A DNA stretch of 64,000 nt from an uncultured Niabella sp. (GCA_934486785.1 CAKSQK010000007.1:1-64000), one strand, 5' to 3'. Counted from the stretch's first letter, positions 53,387 through 63,691 are shown. The notes: generated by a model not told the origin, from the sequence alone. Translations and numbers: made by a program.

Positions 53387-55210
53387 TCAGCGATCTAACT
53401 CCAGTTTCAACTTTTCCTTCAACTCTTTAATACGCGGATATTTTTCAATCAATTTCTGGTATTGTTGCACAGCGGTTAAGGGGGCAGGCTCTGAGGAACT
53501 CACTTCCCGCGACTTGTTTTCATCCCGAACGATATAAATATTTAATACGTTTTTGTTCAACTCTTTTTGTAAAAATTGCGATACTTCGTTTTTGCAATTA
53601 TCAATAAACCGGTGCTCAATTACGCTGTAGGTGTAAATATAAAACGTGTTCTCATCCATGATCTTTAGCTGCGCCATCTCAAAGCTTTGGGCTGCTGCAT
53701 TTTTTTCATCCTTTAGCTTTTGAACAAAAGTTGCCCACGCTTTCTTTAGCGATTCGTCTTGTAACGGCTCATTTTCTTTGCCGGCCTCATCTGTAGTAAA
53801 CTGTTGCTTGATTTTTTCAAGCGTAGAAATTTTTTTTGTTCCGTTGGCCGTGCGGGGCACAGTGGCGGATGTTACCGGTTGCGCTGTACTTTTTACAGGC
53901 TGCGCCTGAACCTGTTTTTTTTCTGATACAGTTGGTTTATCTGTTGCAATGGTAAGCTTAGCGCCGGGAGGTGGTGTTTCAGCAGGCCTTGCTGTTTTAG
54001 GCTTTTCAGGTTGCAGCGCCACGGGCTGAATTTTCCTGAAAGGCAATGCCCCGGCTGGCTCACTCAGTTTTTTTTTAACAGCAATGGTGTTATTGCCGGC
54101 AGTAATGTGCATGGCCTGTTGCAAATAGCAAAGCTTTATCAATGCAAGCTCTACATGCAGGCGCTTATTGCGCGCCGCGCGATAATTCAGTTCTGCTTCG
54201 CTTAAAATATTAAGTGCGCTGATCAATACCTGCGCCGGAATGGCCGCCGCGGTGGATTTGTATTTTTCTTTAAAGCTTTCAACTGTATCAAGCAGGCCGG
54301 CCACTTTTTCATCCCTGCTTACAAGCAGGTTACGAATAAATTCTGAAAAACCGTTCAGTACTATATCTCCTTCAAAACCTTTTTTATTAATGTCATCATA
54401 CAGCAGCATGGCACCCGCCAGGTCTTGGTTCATCATCAAATCAATAAGCCTGAAATAGTAATCCTCATCTAAAATGTTCAAATGCTCCAGCACGTTGCTG
54501 TAGGTAAGCTCACCATTGGTAAAACTTACAATTTTATCCATAATGCTCAGCGCATCGCGCATACAGCCTTCGCTTTTCAGTGCAATGGTATGCAGGGCCG
54601 TTGTTTCAGCTTTTACATCTTCTTTTTCACATATCTGCACCAGGTGTTCCACCGTATCATTGGTTGTAATGCGTTTAAAGTCGAAGATTTGGCAGCGGCT
54701 TAAAATAGTAGCTAATATTTTATGCTTTTCGGTGGTAGCTAAAATAAAAATGGCATAGGGTGGCGGCTCTTCAAGCGTTTTTAAAAAAGCATTGAACGCG
54801 GCAGCACTCAGCATGTGCACCTCATCCACAATATATACCTTGTACCTGCCAGCCTGCGGCGCGAAGCGCACCTGCTCTACCAACACACGAATATCATCTA
54901 CCGAGTTGTTACTGGCAGCATCCAGCTCGTGAATATTAAGTGAAGCGCCATTGTTGAAGGATGTGCAGGAAGTGCAGGTGTTGCAGGCCTCGCCATCGGG
55001 TGTTTGATTTTCGCAGTTGATCGTTTTGGCCAGAATACGCGCACAGGTAGTTTTCCCCACACCGCGCGGACCGCAAAACAAAAAGGCATGTGCCAGTTGG
55101 TTTTGCCTGATCGCATTTTTTAACGTGGTGGTAATATGCTCCTGCCCCACTACCGTATCAAAAGTCTGGGGCCTGTATTTACGCGCTGAAACAATAAATT
55201 TGGTATCCAT
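53387..55210 (-). CDS. dnaX: DNA polymerase III subunit gamma/tau
   Basis: The product is 607 residues, starting at ATG 55210 (a TTG one codon earlier is less likely). The N-terminal clamp-loader domain has Walker A in FCGPRGVGKTTCARIL (near 45-55), four zinc-binding cysteines in CENQTPDGEACNTCTSC, Walker B/DEAH-like VYIVDEVHMLS (near 126) and the sensor ILATTEKHK. A basic, Pro/Lys-rich C-terminal region (about 400-500) and a tau-like tail follow. It loads the sliding clamp. No programmed frameshift was looked for in detail. Confidence 0.95.
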   Translation of the reverse strand: MDTKFIVSARKYRPQTFDTVVGQEHITTTLKNAIRQNQLAHAFLFCGPRGVGKTTCARILAKTINCENQTPDGEACNTCTSCTSFNNGASLNIHELDAASNNSVDDIRVLVEQVRFAPQAGRYKVYIVDEVHMLSAAAFNAFLKTLEEPPPYAIFILATTEKHKILATILSRCQIFDFKRITTNDTVEHLVQICEKEDVKAETTALHTIALKSEGCMRDALSIMDKIVSFTNGELTYSNVLEHLNILDEDYYFRLIDLMMNQDLAGAMLLYDDINKKGFEGDIVLNGFSEFIRNLLVSRDEKVAGLLDTVESFKEKYKSTAAAIPAQVLISALNILSEAELNYRAARNKRLHVELALIKLCYLQQAMHITAGNNTIAVKKKLSEPAGALPFRKIQPVALQPEKPKTARPAETPPPGAKLTIATDKPTVSEKKQVQAQPVKSTAQPVTSATVPRTANGTKKISTLEKIKQQFTTDEAGKENEPLQDESLKKAWATFVQKLKDEKNAAAQSFEMAQLKIMDENTFYIYTYSVIEHRFIDNCKNEVSQFLQKELNKNVLNIYIVRDENKSREVSSSEPAPLTAVQQYQKLIEKYPRIKELKEKLKLELDR

Positions 55211-55233
55211 CAATAATCTCCTGACTTAAACAA

Positions 55234-55241
55234 CAAATGTA
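55234..55241 (-). promoter_or_regulatory. dnaX promoter -7 box and Shine-Dalgarno
   Basis: On the minus strand TACATTTG matches TAnnTTTG. Between it and the ATG is AGGAG, seven bases before the start, an unusually good ribosome-binding site for a Bacteroidota and supporting start 55210. Confidence 0.6.
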
Positions 55242-55454
55242 ACGGAAAGAAGGTTTCAATTTTTTTCATGGGGAAAAGTTTGTACAAACACAACTTACGG
55301 CATACGTGATCTGGATTTTTTTATGATGTTTCCATCATCATATAAACAATCAACGTTACCGGTTATTCATAATTAAAATAAACCTTCAATGTTGTAACAA
55401 ATATTCAATAGATTTGGTGAATTCATAAAAACAATTCACTTCACTACTTTCAAC

Positions 55455-57578
55455 ATGAGATTTTTTGCCATTCTGCTTCTGACATTTGCATGCTCTTTTC
55501 AACTGGCTGGCCAGGCTAAAAAAACAAACATTGTTATTTACTCAAACGGAACTAATGATATTTCAGGTATTTTGAAAGCGAACCGTTACAGCTTCAGCAC
55601 ATATAAAGATCAATTACAGGCAGTAAAGGCTGCAAAAAATGGCGGAGGTGTTCTTTTTGTGGCAAATGATTATCCGGGGGTTCGCCTGGCGTTTGATAAA
55701 GGCGTGGAAGACCTGATTGTTAGAAAAAAATTAAAGGTGTTTATAGAATATCCCGCTGCTTCAGCTAGGCTTGCAGTGCGGAATGACACCCTTAAAACGC
55801 ACCTGGAAAGAGCGGTGGTTGCAACAAGCAAAATTCAAAACATGGATTCACTGGATCTTTTCGCAATACACAACGCGTACGTGGTAAGGTCGGCAGCAAA
55901 AAACCCGCTCATCATTGTGGCCAAAGTTGCGGGATTTGATAAGGCGCAGTACGGCATCAGCGATGTGAAACCTGATCCCATTCTTTTTCAGCAAGGCAAT
56001 ATAATGGTGGCTACTACGCGGCTGAGCAACGCTGTAACATCAAGGTTTGGCCCTATAGATCACGTAAAACCGGTGTGGGAACATATTTTACACCACCTCG
56101 ACGCATCTGTTAGCTGGAAGCTTGACAAATGGCCGCTGCAGGTAAAACCGATGCATGACAAATTTAAAACTCTTTCAAAACAGGATTACCAGCAGGCAAT
56201 CAACAAAGGCGTTGACTGGTTTTACAAAGGTAAATTTCTCATACATCCTTCCTGGGAAGATCAGTTTACAAAATACATTGGCCTGGAAAGCCCGCCTATA
56301 GATCCAAACCTGCCATCGGGCGACGGCTCATCGGGGTTATTAGAAGGGCAAATGTCACGCATTCTTATAGATGGCTCGCAGATGTACCGCTACTGGATAC
56401 GTGCAGATTGCAACGCAGAAACCGCTTATGCCTTAAGCATTTTAGCCGGCGCTTCAAAAAAACATCAAAAAGTGGCAACCAATCTGTTAAACTACCTGTT
56501 TAAAACTTCAAACCTCAGGGCCGGCAATAAAAATGATCCCGCATCGGCGAGTTACGGCCTGATCGGCTGGAGCACAAATGGCATCTATTCTGGTATATAT
56601 TACGGTGACGACAATGCCAGGGTTTTGTTAGGCGCACTTGGCGCATCCGCTTTGCTAAATAAGAGCGACTGGGACCGCTACATAGCCGAAGGCATTATTG
56701 CAAACTTTCGCACTACGGGCAAAAATGGCTTTCGCAGCGGAAAGCTGTTTGATGCAGCCATTAACGAAAAAGGATTGCCTGCCATCCAGGAAAATCCCCT
56801 GATCAATCCCCATCCGCATTACGAATCATGGATATGGGCCTGCTATTTATGGTTATACGACAAAACGGGTTACAAACCTTTTTTGGAAAAGGCCAAACAA
56901 GCCATCACTATTACCATGAATGCTTATCCTAACTGGAAATGGACCAATGGGATACAGCAGGAAAGAGCCAGGATGATACTGCCGCTGGCATGGCTTATAC
57001 GGGTAGATGATACGCCCCAGCACCGGCAGTGGCTGGATATGATCGTAAGCAAACTACTCGAAAATATGGATGCTACCGGCGCCATTAGGGAAGAGCTGGG
57101 CTCTGCCGACAAAGGCAGCTACGGTGCTACCAAAACAAACGCTGATTACGGCAAACATGAAGCTCCGCTGATTGCCCGCAACGGCGACCCCGTTGCCGAT
57201 ATGCTTTACACCACAAACTTTGGCTTTTTTGCGCTTAACGAAGCGGCCGCGGCCACCGGTAATCCCAAATACAAAAACGCGGTAAGTAAAATTGCCGATT
57301 TCCTGGTTAGGATACAGGTAAACAGCGCTGCACAACCCGCGCTTGACGGCGCATGGTTCAGGGCGTTTGATTACAACCGGTGGGATTACTGGGCATCCAA
57401 TGCCGATATGGGCTGGGGCGCCTGGAACACACTTACCGGCTGGACGCAAAGCTGGATCGTAACCACACTTGCGCTGCAACAGAACAATCAAAACCTATGG
57501 GATCTTTCTGCAAAATCAAATATTAAAGAAGAAGCCAATAAGGCCATCAGGCTCATGCTTGAACCGGAAATAAAATGA
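55455..57578 (+). CDS. Secreted glycoside-processing protein (alpha-toroid domain)
   Basis: The 707-residue protein has a signal peptide ending near LAGQ (residue 20), an N-terminal domain (about 25-220) with an IVIYSNGTNDISGILKAN start resembling a glutamine-amidotransferase-like fold, and a C-terminal region (about 250-700). The latter has helical repeats of alternating Trp, Tyr and Gly, such as AETAYALSILAGA, YGDDNARVLLGALGASAL and ESWIWACYLWLYDKTGY, typical of (alpha/alpha)6 glycosidases. The catalytic residues are not assigned. It precedes a sugar-transporter gene by 55 bases, suggesting a carbohydrate-use unit. Confidence 0.75.
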   Translation: MRFFAILLLTFACSFQLAGQAKKTNIVIYSNGTNDISGILKANRYSFSTYKDQLQAVKAAKNGGGVLFVANDYPGVRLAFDKGVEDLIVRKKLKVFIEYPAASARLAVRNDTLKTHLERAVVATSKIQNMDSLDLFAIHNAYVVRSAAKNPLIIVAKVAGFDKAQYGISDVKPDPILFQQGNIMVATTRLSNAVTSRFGPIDHVKPVWEHILHHLDASVSWKLDKWPLQVKPMHDKFKTLSKQDYQQAINKGVDWFYKGKFLIHPSWEDQFTKYIGLESPPIDPNLPSGDGSSGLLEGQMSRILIDGSQMYRYWIRADCNAETAYALSILAGASKKHQKVATNLLNYLFKTSNLRAGNKNDPASASYGLIGWSTNGIYSGIYYGDDNARVLLGALGASALLNKSDWDRYIAEGIIANFRTTGKNGFRSGKLFDAAINEKGLPAIQENPLINPHPHYESWIWACYLWLYDKTGYKPFLEKAKQAITITMNAYPNWKWTNGIQQERARMILPLAWLIRVDDTPQHRQWLDMIVSKLLENMDATGAIREELGSADKGSYGATKTNADYGKHEAPLIARNGDPVADMLYTTNFGFFALNEAAAATGNPKYKNAVSKIADFLVRIQVNSAAQPALDGAWFRAFDYNRWDYWASNADMGWGAWNTLTGWTQSWIVTTLALQQNNQNLWDLSAKSNIKEEANKAIRLMLEPEIK

Positions 57579-57633
57579 CGGCCTGAGCCTATCTAAAAAC
57601 AACAACATCATTTAAAAATCTTCAAAATGTAAT

Positions 57634-58869
57634 ATGGCTGTAATGTCTGCAAACAAACCGGCAGCAACAGGGGCGCCTGCCACTCCCGGGCAAAGCTATA
57701 CACCCGCGCTCGTTGCAATGGCCGTGCTTTATTTTATGATGGGCTTCATCACCGTTTTAAATGATACGCTGGTACCGTTTTTTAAAATGGGTTTCACACT
57801 TACGTATGCGCAGTCATCGCTGGTACAGTTTTATTTTTTTCTTACTTATGGCGTAATGTCCATACCTGCCGGGCGTATTGTTGAAAAAATTGGCTTTAAG
57901 CACGGCATGGTGCTTGGATTTTTTATTGCGGCCATCGGCGCTTTATTGTTTTTCCCGGCCGCAATGCTGCACCAGTATTATGTTTTTCTGGGCGCGCTGT
58001 TTATTATTGTTATAGGCATTGTTCTATTGCAGGTAGCTGCCAATCCCTATATTACGGTTTTGGGACCGGCACGTACCGCCTCTTCCCGTCTTACACTGAT
58101 ACAGGGAATCGGTTCAATCGGCACAACCACGGCGCCGGTCTTTGGCGCGTATTTTATACTGGCCGGCTTTGAAAAATCAAATGCTTCAAGCGATGCTGTC
58201 AAATACCCTTACCTGTTTATTGCCCTCACACTTTTATTGATTGCAGGCATCGTTTACCGGCTGAAACTCCCCGTCATTCCGACAGCGCCGGCAGCGGGTT
58301 CAGGTATGAAAGATCAAACCAAAAGCATTTTTTCATTCAGGAACCTGAAATTTGGCGCCATTGCTATTTTCTTTTATGTTGGGGCTGAAGTAGCCATTGG
58401 CACTTTTCTTACCAATTATATTACCGCGCGGGTTGGCATTCCTGAATCAGAAGCAAATACTTACGTTTCTGTTTATTGGGGAAGTATGCTTGCAGGCCGT
58501 TTTTTAGGATCATCGATACTCAAATTTGTACAACCTTCCAAAATGCTGGCACTTTGCGCCATGCTGGCTTTGATCTTTATCAGTGTCTCAATCAGCACTA
58601 CGGGTTATTTATCGGTTTACACCATGCTGGGCGTGGGGTTATGCAATTCCATCATGTTTGCCATTATATTTTCACTTTCCGTTCAGGGTTTGGGAGCGCA
58701 TACCACCAAAGCCTCGGGCATCTTGTCCACGGCCATCGTGGGCGGCGCAGTAGTGTCTTATTTACAGGGTGTGCTAATTGACCATTACTCCTGGGAAATT
58801 GCTTTTGCATTGCCACTTGTATGCTATGCCTATATTTTGTTTTATGGGCTGAATGGCTATAAAACATAG
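57634..58869 (+). CDS. Sugar MFS transporter (FucP/GlcP-like)
   Basis: The 411-residue protein has twelve hydrophobic helices. The first cytoplasmic motif is near PAGRIVEKIGFKHGMVLGF; ANPYITVLGP (near 143) and GAEVAIGTFLTNYI are typical of the fucose/glucose-galactose permease family (FHS). It would import a monosaccharide with protons, probably that released by the glycoside-processing protein encoded upstream. The substrate is not known. Confidence 0.9.
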   Translation: MAVMSANKPAATGAPATPGQSYTPALVAMAVLYFMMGFITVLNDTLVPFFKMGFTLTYAQSSLVQFYFFLTYGVMSIPAGRIVEKIGFKHGMVLGFFIAAIGALLFFPAAMLHQYYVFLGALFIIVIGIVLLQVAANPYITVLGPARTASSRLTLIQGIGSIGTTTAPVFGAYFILAGFEKSNASSDAVKYPYLFIALTLLLIAGIVYRLKLPVIPTAPAAGSGMKDQTKSIFSFRNLKFGAIAIFFYVGAEVAIGTFLTNYITARVGIPESEANTYVSVYWGSMLAGRFLGSSILKFVQPSKMLALCAMLALIFISVSISTTGYLSVYTMLGVGLCNSIMFAIIFSLSVQGLGAHTTKASGILSTAIVGGAVVSYLQGVLIDHYSWEIAFALPLVCYAYILFYGLNGYKT

Positions 58870-58910
58870 CTCAAAACAACCTGAACATAAACCATCAGGT
58901 TTGCAATCCT

Positions 58911-58918
58911 TAACTTTG
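58911..58918 (+). promoter_or_regulatory. -7 box adjacent to the phosphatase start codon
   Basis: TAACTTTG matches TAnnTTTG and ends five bases before the ATG at 58924, again predicting a leaderless or near-leaderless mRNA. Confidence 0.55.
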
Positions 58919-58923
58919 CGGCC

Positions 58924-59382
58924 ATGAAGATTTTAATGGTTTGTTTGGGAAATATTTGCCGCAGCCCGCTGGCAGAAGGCATTTTGCAGCATAAAGCAGA
59001 TGCAGCCGGGCTTAACTGGCAGGTAGACAGCGCCGGAACCAACGGCTATCACGTGGGCGAAGCCCCGCATAAGCTGTCGCAAAAAGTAGCAAAGCTCAAT
59101 GGCATTGATATCAGCAAACAATGCGCCCGCAGGTTTTCAGCTTCCGACTTTGAAAAGTACGATAAAATATATGCCATGGCAGGCGATGTGATTGATGAAA
59201 TGAAATGGATGGCGGGTAATAAATATGATGCATCGAAAGTAGACCTGCTGATGAACGAACTGCTCCCCGGGCGTAACGAAGACATCCCTGATCCCTGGTA
59301 TGGCACCGAACCGGGCTACCACACCACCTATGAAATGATTGATAAGGCAACGGATGCTTTAATCGGGAAACACAGTAAATAA
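58924..59382 (+). CDS. Low-molecular-weight protein-tyrosine phosphatase
   Basis: The 152-residue protein has the signature VCLGNICRSPLAEG, where Cys 7 is the nucleophile and Arg 13 binds phosphate. The general acid Asp is in DIPDPWYG (near 118). It removes phosphate from tyrosine in proteins; in bacteria such enzymes often oppose exopolysaccharide tyrosine kinases (Wzb type). No kinase or polysaccharide cluster is close by. The promoter box lies five bases before the ATG. Confidence 0.92.
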   Translation: MKILMVCLGNICRSPLAEGILQHKADAAGLNWQVDSAGTNGYHVGEAPHKLSQKVAKLNGIDISKQCARRFSASDFEKYDKIYAMAGDVIDEMKWMAGNKYDASKVDLLMNELLPGRNEDIPDPWYGTEPGYHTTYEMIDKATDALIGKHSK

Positions 59383-59445
59383 AAACTGGCTATAAAAATT
59401 ACAGTTACTGGTAATCGGTAACCGGAAACAATTAATACACAACAA

Positions 59446-60807
59446 GTGAAACCTTCAATACCACAGGGCACAAGAGATTTTGACGCGGCTACAGTGCGCA
59501 GGCGCAATTATATTTTCAATACCATTCGCGAAGTTTTTGAACTGTATGGCTACCAGCCGCTGGAAACCCCGGCTATGGAGAACCTTGACACCCTGATGGG
59601 TAAGTATGGCGAAGAGGGTGATAAACTGATCTTTAAAATTCTGAATAACGGTCTCGATAATCCGGCAAAAGCAGAAAAAGTGCAACAGGGTTTTGCTAAA
59701 ATAACGGAAGGCAAAAGCAGTAAAGACATTACAGAACGTGCCCTGCGTTATGACCTTACCATTCCTTTTGCACGCTACGTAGCCATGAATTATCACCAGT
59801 TGCCCATGCCTTTTAAGCGCTACCAGATGCAGCCAGTGTGGCGCGCAGACAGGCCGCAAAAGGGCCGTTATCGCGAATTTTACCAGTGCGATGCCGATGT
59901 GGTGGGAAGCAATAGTTTGCTGAATGAAGTAGACCTTGCCAACATCTATACACAGGTATTTGCAACACTGGGCGTAGATATAGAGCTCCGCATCAACAAC
60001 AGGAAAATTCTTGCCGCGCTTGCTGAAGTGTGTGGCGGTCCGGATAAGATGATGGACATCACCATTGCTGTTGACAAGCTGGATAAAATTGGCCTTGATA
60101 AAGTAAAAGAAGAGCTGGCGCAGCGTGCACTATCTCCAAGTCAAATAGCTATTATAGAAAGATATTTGCAGATAACAGGTACTGATAATGCAGATAAAAT
60201 CGCTAACCTTTCCCAACTAATTGGCCATACCGAAATAGGTAAAAAGGGTATGGAAGAGATTGAATTTCTCCTCAGCTTTCAGCCCGCAGGAAGCAACAAG
60301 ATTGTTACTGATTTTACTTTGGCCCGTGGCCTCAACTATTATACGGGAATCATTTTTGAGGTGAAAGCAAAAGACGTGCAAATTGGCAGTATTGGCGGTG
60401 GTGGCCGGTATGACGATCTTACTGGTTTATTTGGCGTACCAAACGTTCCTGGCGTAGGCATTTCGTTTGGTGTTGACAGAATTTATGATGTGTTGACCGA
60501 GCTTGACGCTTTTCCTGCTGAAGTTGCGGGGCATACACAAATTTTGTTTTTTAATTTGGGCGAAGCTGAAGCCGCCAAATCTTTTGAGCTAACAATGCAG
60601 TTGCGCGCGGCTGGTATTGGTTGTGAATTATTTCACGAGAACACGAAATTCGACAAGCAGTTCAAATATGCAGAACGTAAAAATATTCCCTATGTGGCGA
60701 TCATTGGCGCAAAGGAGCTGGAACAGCAGATAGCAAACATCAAAAACCTTACAACCGGCGAGCAGCGCCAGGTACCGTTTGCCCAATTGGCTGCTTTTAA
60801 TTTATAA
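59446..60807 (+). CDS. hisS: Histidyl-tRNA synthetase
   Basis: The 453-residue class II synthetase starts at GTG 59446 (MKPSIPQGTRDFD, as in the family). Motif 2 is near FKRYQMQPVWRADRPQKGRYREFYQCDADVVG, with the Arg that binds ATP; the His-specific loops LARGLNYYTGIIFE and IGSIGGGGRYDDL are present, as is motif 3 VPGVGISFGVDRI. The C-terminal anticodon-binding domain is about 370-453. It charges tRNA-His. Confidence 0.96.
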   Translation: MKPSIPQGTRDFDAATVRRRNYIFNTIREVFELYGYQPLETPAMENLDTLMGKYGEEGDKLIFKILNNGLDNPAKAEKVQQGFAKITEGKSSKDITERALRYDLTIPFARYVAMNYHQLPMPFKRYQMQPVWRADRPQKGRYREFYQCDADVVGSNSLLNEVDLANIYTQVFATLGVDIELRINNRKILAALAEVCGGPDKMMDITIAVDKLDKIGLDKVKEELAQRALSPSQIAIIERYLQITGTDNADKIANLSQLIGHTEIGKKGMEEIEFLLSFQPAGSNKIVTDFTLARGLNYYTGIIFEVKAKDVQIGSIGGGGRYDDLTGLFGVPNVPGVGISFGVDRIYDVLTELDAFPAEVAGHTQILFFNLGEAEAAKSFELTMQLRAAGIGCELFHENTKFDKQFKYAERKNIPYVAIIGAKELEQQIANIKNLTTGEQRQVPFAQLAAFNL

Positions 60808-60887
60808 TTTGGTATAAACGGTATTACCCGTTTGGCATCAATTTTGAAAAAATATGCACACAACTTATTTTTTAAATTAAACCGGAT

Positions 60888-60980
60888 ATGAATATGAAAA
60901 ATCGCGTTTCTTTAGTAGTAGGTAGTATTTACCTTGGCGGGGCAGCCCTATTTTATGCACTGTTAGCTTTAGTTGCATAA
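60888..60980 (+). CDS. Possible 30-residue membrane peptide
   Basis: The short frame begins MNMKNRVSLVVGSIYLG and ends in a hydrophobic LFYALLALVA stretch: one transmembrane helix with a basic N-terminus. A terminator-like hairpin (AGAGCC at 60997-61002 with GGCTTT at 61016-61021 and a T-run) follows 16 bases after the stop, which supports a real small gene. Small hydrophobic proteins of this size are often missed. It lies in the 345-base gap after hisS, where I see nothing else. Confidence 0.45.
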   Translation: MNMKNRVSLVVGSIYLGGAALFYALLALVA

Positions 60981-61152
60981 ATAATTTTTAACTCTCAGAG
61001 CCCTATAAATGTTAAGGCTTTTTTTACGCCCTTTTCCCACTGTTCCGTTTAGCTGCTATTTATAATTGCTTGCCTAATTTCAGCAGGCTGTCAGTTCAGA
61101 ATCTGTATTTTAGCATACCATTATACAGCATTTCATCATATAAATAACTACA

Positions 61153-62799
61153 ATGAAACACAACATCATCCTGTTGCTCTGCCTCGGCACAATATTGTTA
61201 TTTACAGCTTGTGACAAGGGTGGCAAAACGGGCTTACTCATTCCTGCTGATGCAGCTTTTGTATTGCATGCAGACCTCTCTTCGCTTTCTTCTAAACTTT
61301 CGTGGCAGGAAATACAGCAAACCTCATGGTATGCCGAAGTTCAAAAGCAGGCAGGCGACTCTCTGGCAAAGCAACTTTTGGCCAGCCCGTCCAGCTCAGG
61401 GCTTGATACAGATGGCAGCCTGGCATTGTTTTTAAAACGCAGCGGTAACAACGGTTACCTGGCGCTGCAGGGAAAACTTAAAAATGCAGAACAATTTGTT
61501 AGTACTCTTACAGCAGCGGGCAACAATCGGATTAGCATTGAAAAAGACGGCAACTTTAACTATGCCCGCATGGACGGCAATGACGATGCCACCATTTATT
61601 TTAACGATAAAATATTTGTATTTGTAGCTGATGCTTCTGAAACAAAAACAACAGGCAAAGGATTGCCACAACTGCAGGGCGGCGCAGAAAAATACCCGCT
61701 TGACAGCCTGCGGCATTTTGCCAAAAACATTTTTGGCCTGAAAGGTAAAAAGCTGCTTGACACCGACAAACGCTTTGCTGGCCTGGTAAGCGATAAAGCA
61801 GATTTTCATTACTGGATGAACAGTGGTTATTTGTATGGCGGCATGCTATCTGGGCCCATGGCTATGATGAAGATTGGCGATGTGCTGGCAGGCAATATTT
61901 CTTCTGGCAAAGCCAATTTTGAAAATGGCAAAATAGTGGTAAGCGGCACACAGTATTATAACAGGTTGTTGGCAGATCTTTTTAAAAACCATGCAGGCAA
62001 ACAGGTTGGCAATGAGTTGCTGAGCAAACTGCCAAATGAAAATGTGCTGGCAGCTTTTGCCATGAACTACAACCCTGGAGGCATAAAGGAAATGTTGAAA
62101 CTGCTGGGCATGGATGGTATGGCCAACGCTGCCATGGCGCAACTGGGTTACAGCATTGACGAATTTGTGAAAGCCAATGCGGGCGAACTGGCTTTTGCCA
62201 TTACAGGATATGCTGTTACAAGAAATATGGACACACTAAACCTTGAAAATGGCCAGACAATCACCTACGAAAATCAGAAACCCGAATTAAAATTTGTTTT
62301 TGGAACGGCTATTAATGATGCGCAGGCTTTTCAAAAACTGGTTGATGTGGTTGGTAAAAATTTTAAAGATAAAATTACAATACCGGCGGATGCTTCTAAA
62401 CAACTGGTTCATAAAACAGTGGGCAAATGGTTTGCATTTGGAACAGATGGCGATGTAAACGCATTTTTCTCAGGCAACAAAAAACCGGCGTACAGCAATT
62501 CTTTCTCTGGCCATAATGGCGGCGGCTACTTGGATCTGCAGAAAATTTTAACCACTATGGCCGCCAATAATCAAGATACGGCGTATAAAAAAATGTTTGA
62601 TACATCCGCATCCTTTTGGAAAAACATGCATATGCATTGGGACGTGAAAGACGGTACGGCAACTTCTTACATTGAAGTCAATGTGGCGGATGCGCAAACC
62701 AATGCATTGAAACAATTGAACCGCTACTTCGACCAGCTTTACCTGGCTATGCCGGAAACAGATCAAAATGAAATTGAAATGAAAACAATAGGCCTTTAA
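61153..62799 (+). CDS. DUF4836-family lipoprotein
   Basis: The 548-residue protein has a lipobox LFTAC (Cys 20) and the N-terminal domain start GLLIPADAAFVLHADLSSLSSK, typical of the DUF4836 family common in Bacteroidota. The mature part is mostly long alpha/beta domains with YKKMFDTSASFWKN and a C-terminal NALKQLNRYFDQLYLAMPE segment. It is probably an outer-membrane or periplasmic protein. The function is not known; no catalytic motif is visible. Confidence 0.88.
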   Translation: MKHNIILLLCLGTILLFTACDKGGKTGLLIPADAAFVLHADLSSLSSKLSWQEIQQTSWYAEVQKQAGDSLAKQLLASPSSSGLDTDGSLALFLKRSGNNGYLALQGKLKNAEQFVSTLTAAGNNRISIEKDGNFNYARMDGNDDATIYFNDKIFVFVADASETKTTGKGLPQLQGGAEKYPLDSLRHFAKNIFGLKGKKLLDTDKRFAGLVSDKADFHYWMNSGYLYGGMLSGPMAMMKIGDVLAGNISSGKANFENGKIVVSGTQYYNRLLADLFKNHAGKQVGNELLSKLPNENVLAAFAMNYNPGGIKEMLKLLGMDGMANAAMAQLGYSIDEFVKANAGELAFAITGYAVTRNMDTLNLENGQTITYENQKPELKFVFGTAINDAQAFQKLVDVVGKNFKDKITIPADASKQLVHKTVGKWFAFGTDGDVNAFFSGNKKPAYSNSFSGHNGGGYLDLQKILTTMAANNQDTAYKKMFDTSASFWKNMHMHWDVKDGTATSYIEVNVADAQTNALKQLNRYFDQLYLAMPETDQNEIEMKTIGL

Positions 62800-62818
62800 G
62801 CGGTACTGCGCCGGTAAG

Positions 62819-63691
62819 TTATTTGATGATCATCAAAAACAGCCACACCACGGGCACCGCTACCAGCAATGAATCAAAACGGTCTAAAAAGCCGCCATGG
62901 CCTGGCATGATTTTGCCGCTGTCTTTCACGCCCGCCGCCCGTTTGATCTTTGACTCCAGCAAATCACCCAGTGTGCCAAATACAGCAACAATAAGCGCTA
63001 TTCCTAAAAGAACCGGCCATTCAAACCAGTTTTTAAGCAGCAGCGTCAGGGCCAGTACGCAAAGCAGCATACCGCCAATAGTTCCTTCCATTGTTTTTTT
63101 AGGCGATATTTTTGAAAACGGTGTTTTACCAATGGCTGAACCCACCAGGTACGCCATGGTATCATTGATCCAGATGGCAACAATGATCAATATAGGAATG
63201 TAAAATCCGTTGGGTTTGTTAAGCAGCAATTCACCGCTAACCAAAACCCTTATATCTTCTGAAAGGCGCAGGTGCAGTAACAATCCCAAGCTTAAAGATA
63301 TATACAATAAACCCGCTGCTAAAGAACCGATAGCCCTGGCGGTGACTTTGTATCTTTTAAAAACGCCCATCAATACCAATACAGAACCGGCTAATAAAAA
63401 AGATAAAGCAAAACTGTTCCTGACTGAATAATAACTTAACTGCAACCCATCACAAAGTAGTAATACAATGTGAAAGCCTATCAGCGCAAAACCCCATATA
63501 ATATATGGATGAAAGAAAGTACGGTGTGTTTTCTCCATCAGTTTGCCAAACTCATGCCAGCAACCAAAATGAATGACGCTGATCAGCACAAAAAAACTCC
63601 ATTCGTTGTAAAGCAGCCCGGCAGCCATTACCGCCACAAATATCAAAGCCGTAAAAGCCCTTGTCCAGAATGTTTGCCAGTTAAATGCCAT
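62819..63691 (-). CDS. cdsA: Phosphatidate cytidylyltransferase
   Basis: The 290-residue integral membrane enzyme has about eight hydrophobic helices and the signature ESKIKRAAGVKDSGKIMPG followed by HGGFLDRFDS (about 249-276), with SPKKTMEGTIGG near 203-214. It makes CDP-diacylglycerol, the branch point of phospholipid synthesis, in the inner membrane. Its start overlaps the end of the CPBP gene by 11 bases, so translation is coupled. Confidence 0.95.
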   Translation of the reverse strand: MAFNWQTFWTRAFTALIFVAVMAAGLLYNEWSFFVLISVIHFGCWHEFGKLMEKTHRTFFHPYIIWGFALIGFHIVLLLCDGLQLSYYSVRNSFALSFLLAGSVLVLMGVFKRYKVTARAIGSLAAGLLYISLSLGLLLHLRLSEDIRVLVSGELLLNKPNGFYIPILIIVAIWINDTMAYLVGSAIGKTPFSKISPKKTMEGTIGGMLLCVLALTLLLKNWFEWPVLLGIALIVAVFGTLGDLLESKIKRAAGVKDSGKIMPGHGGFLDRFDSLLVAVPVVWLFLMIIK

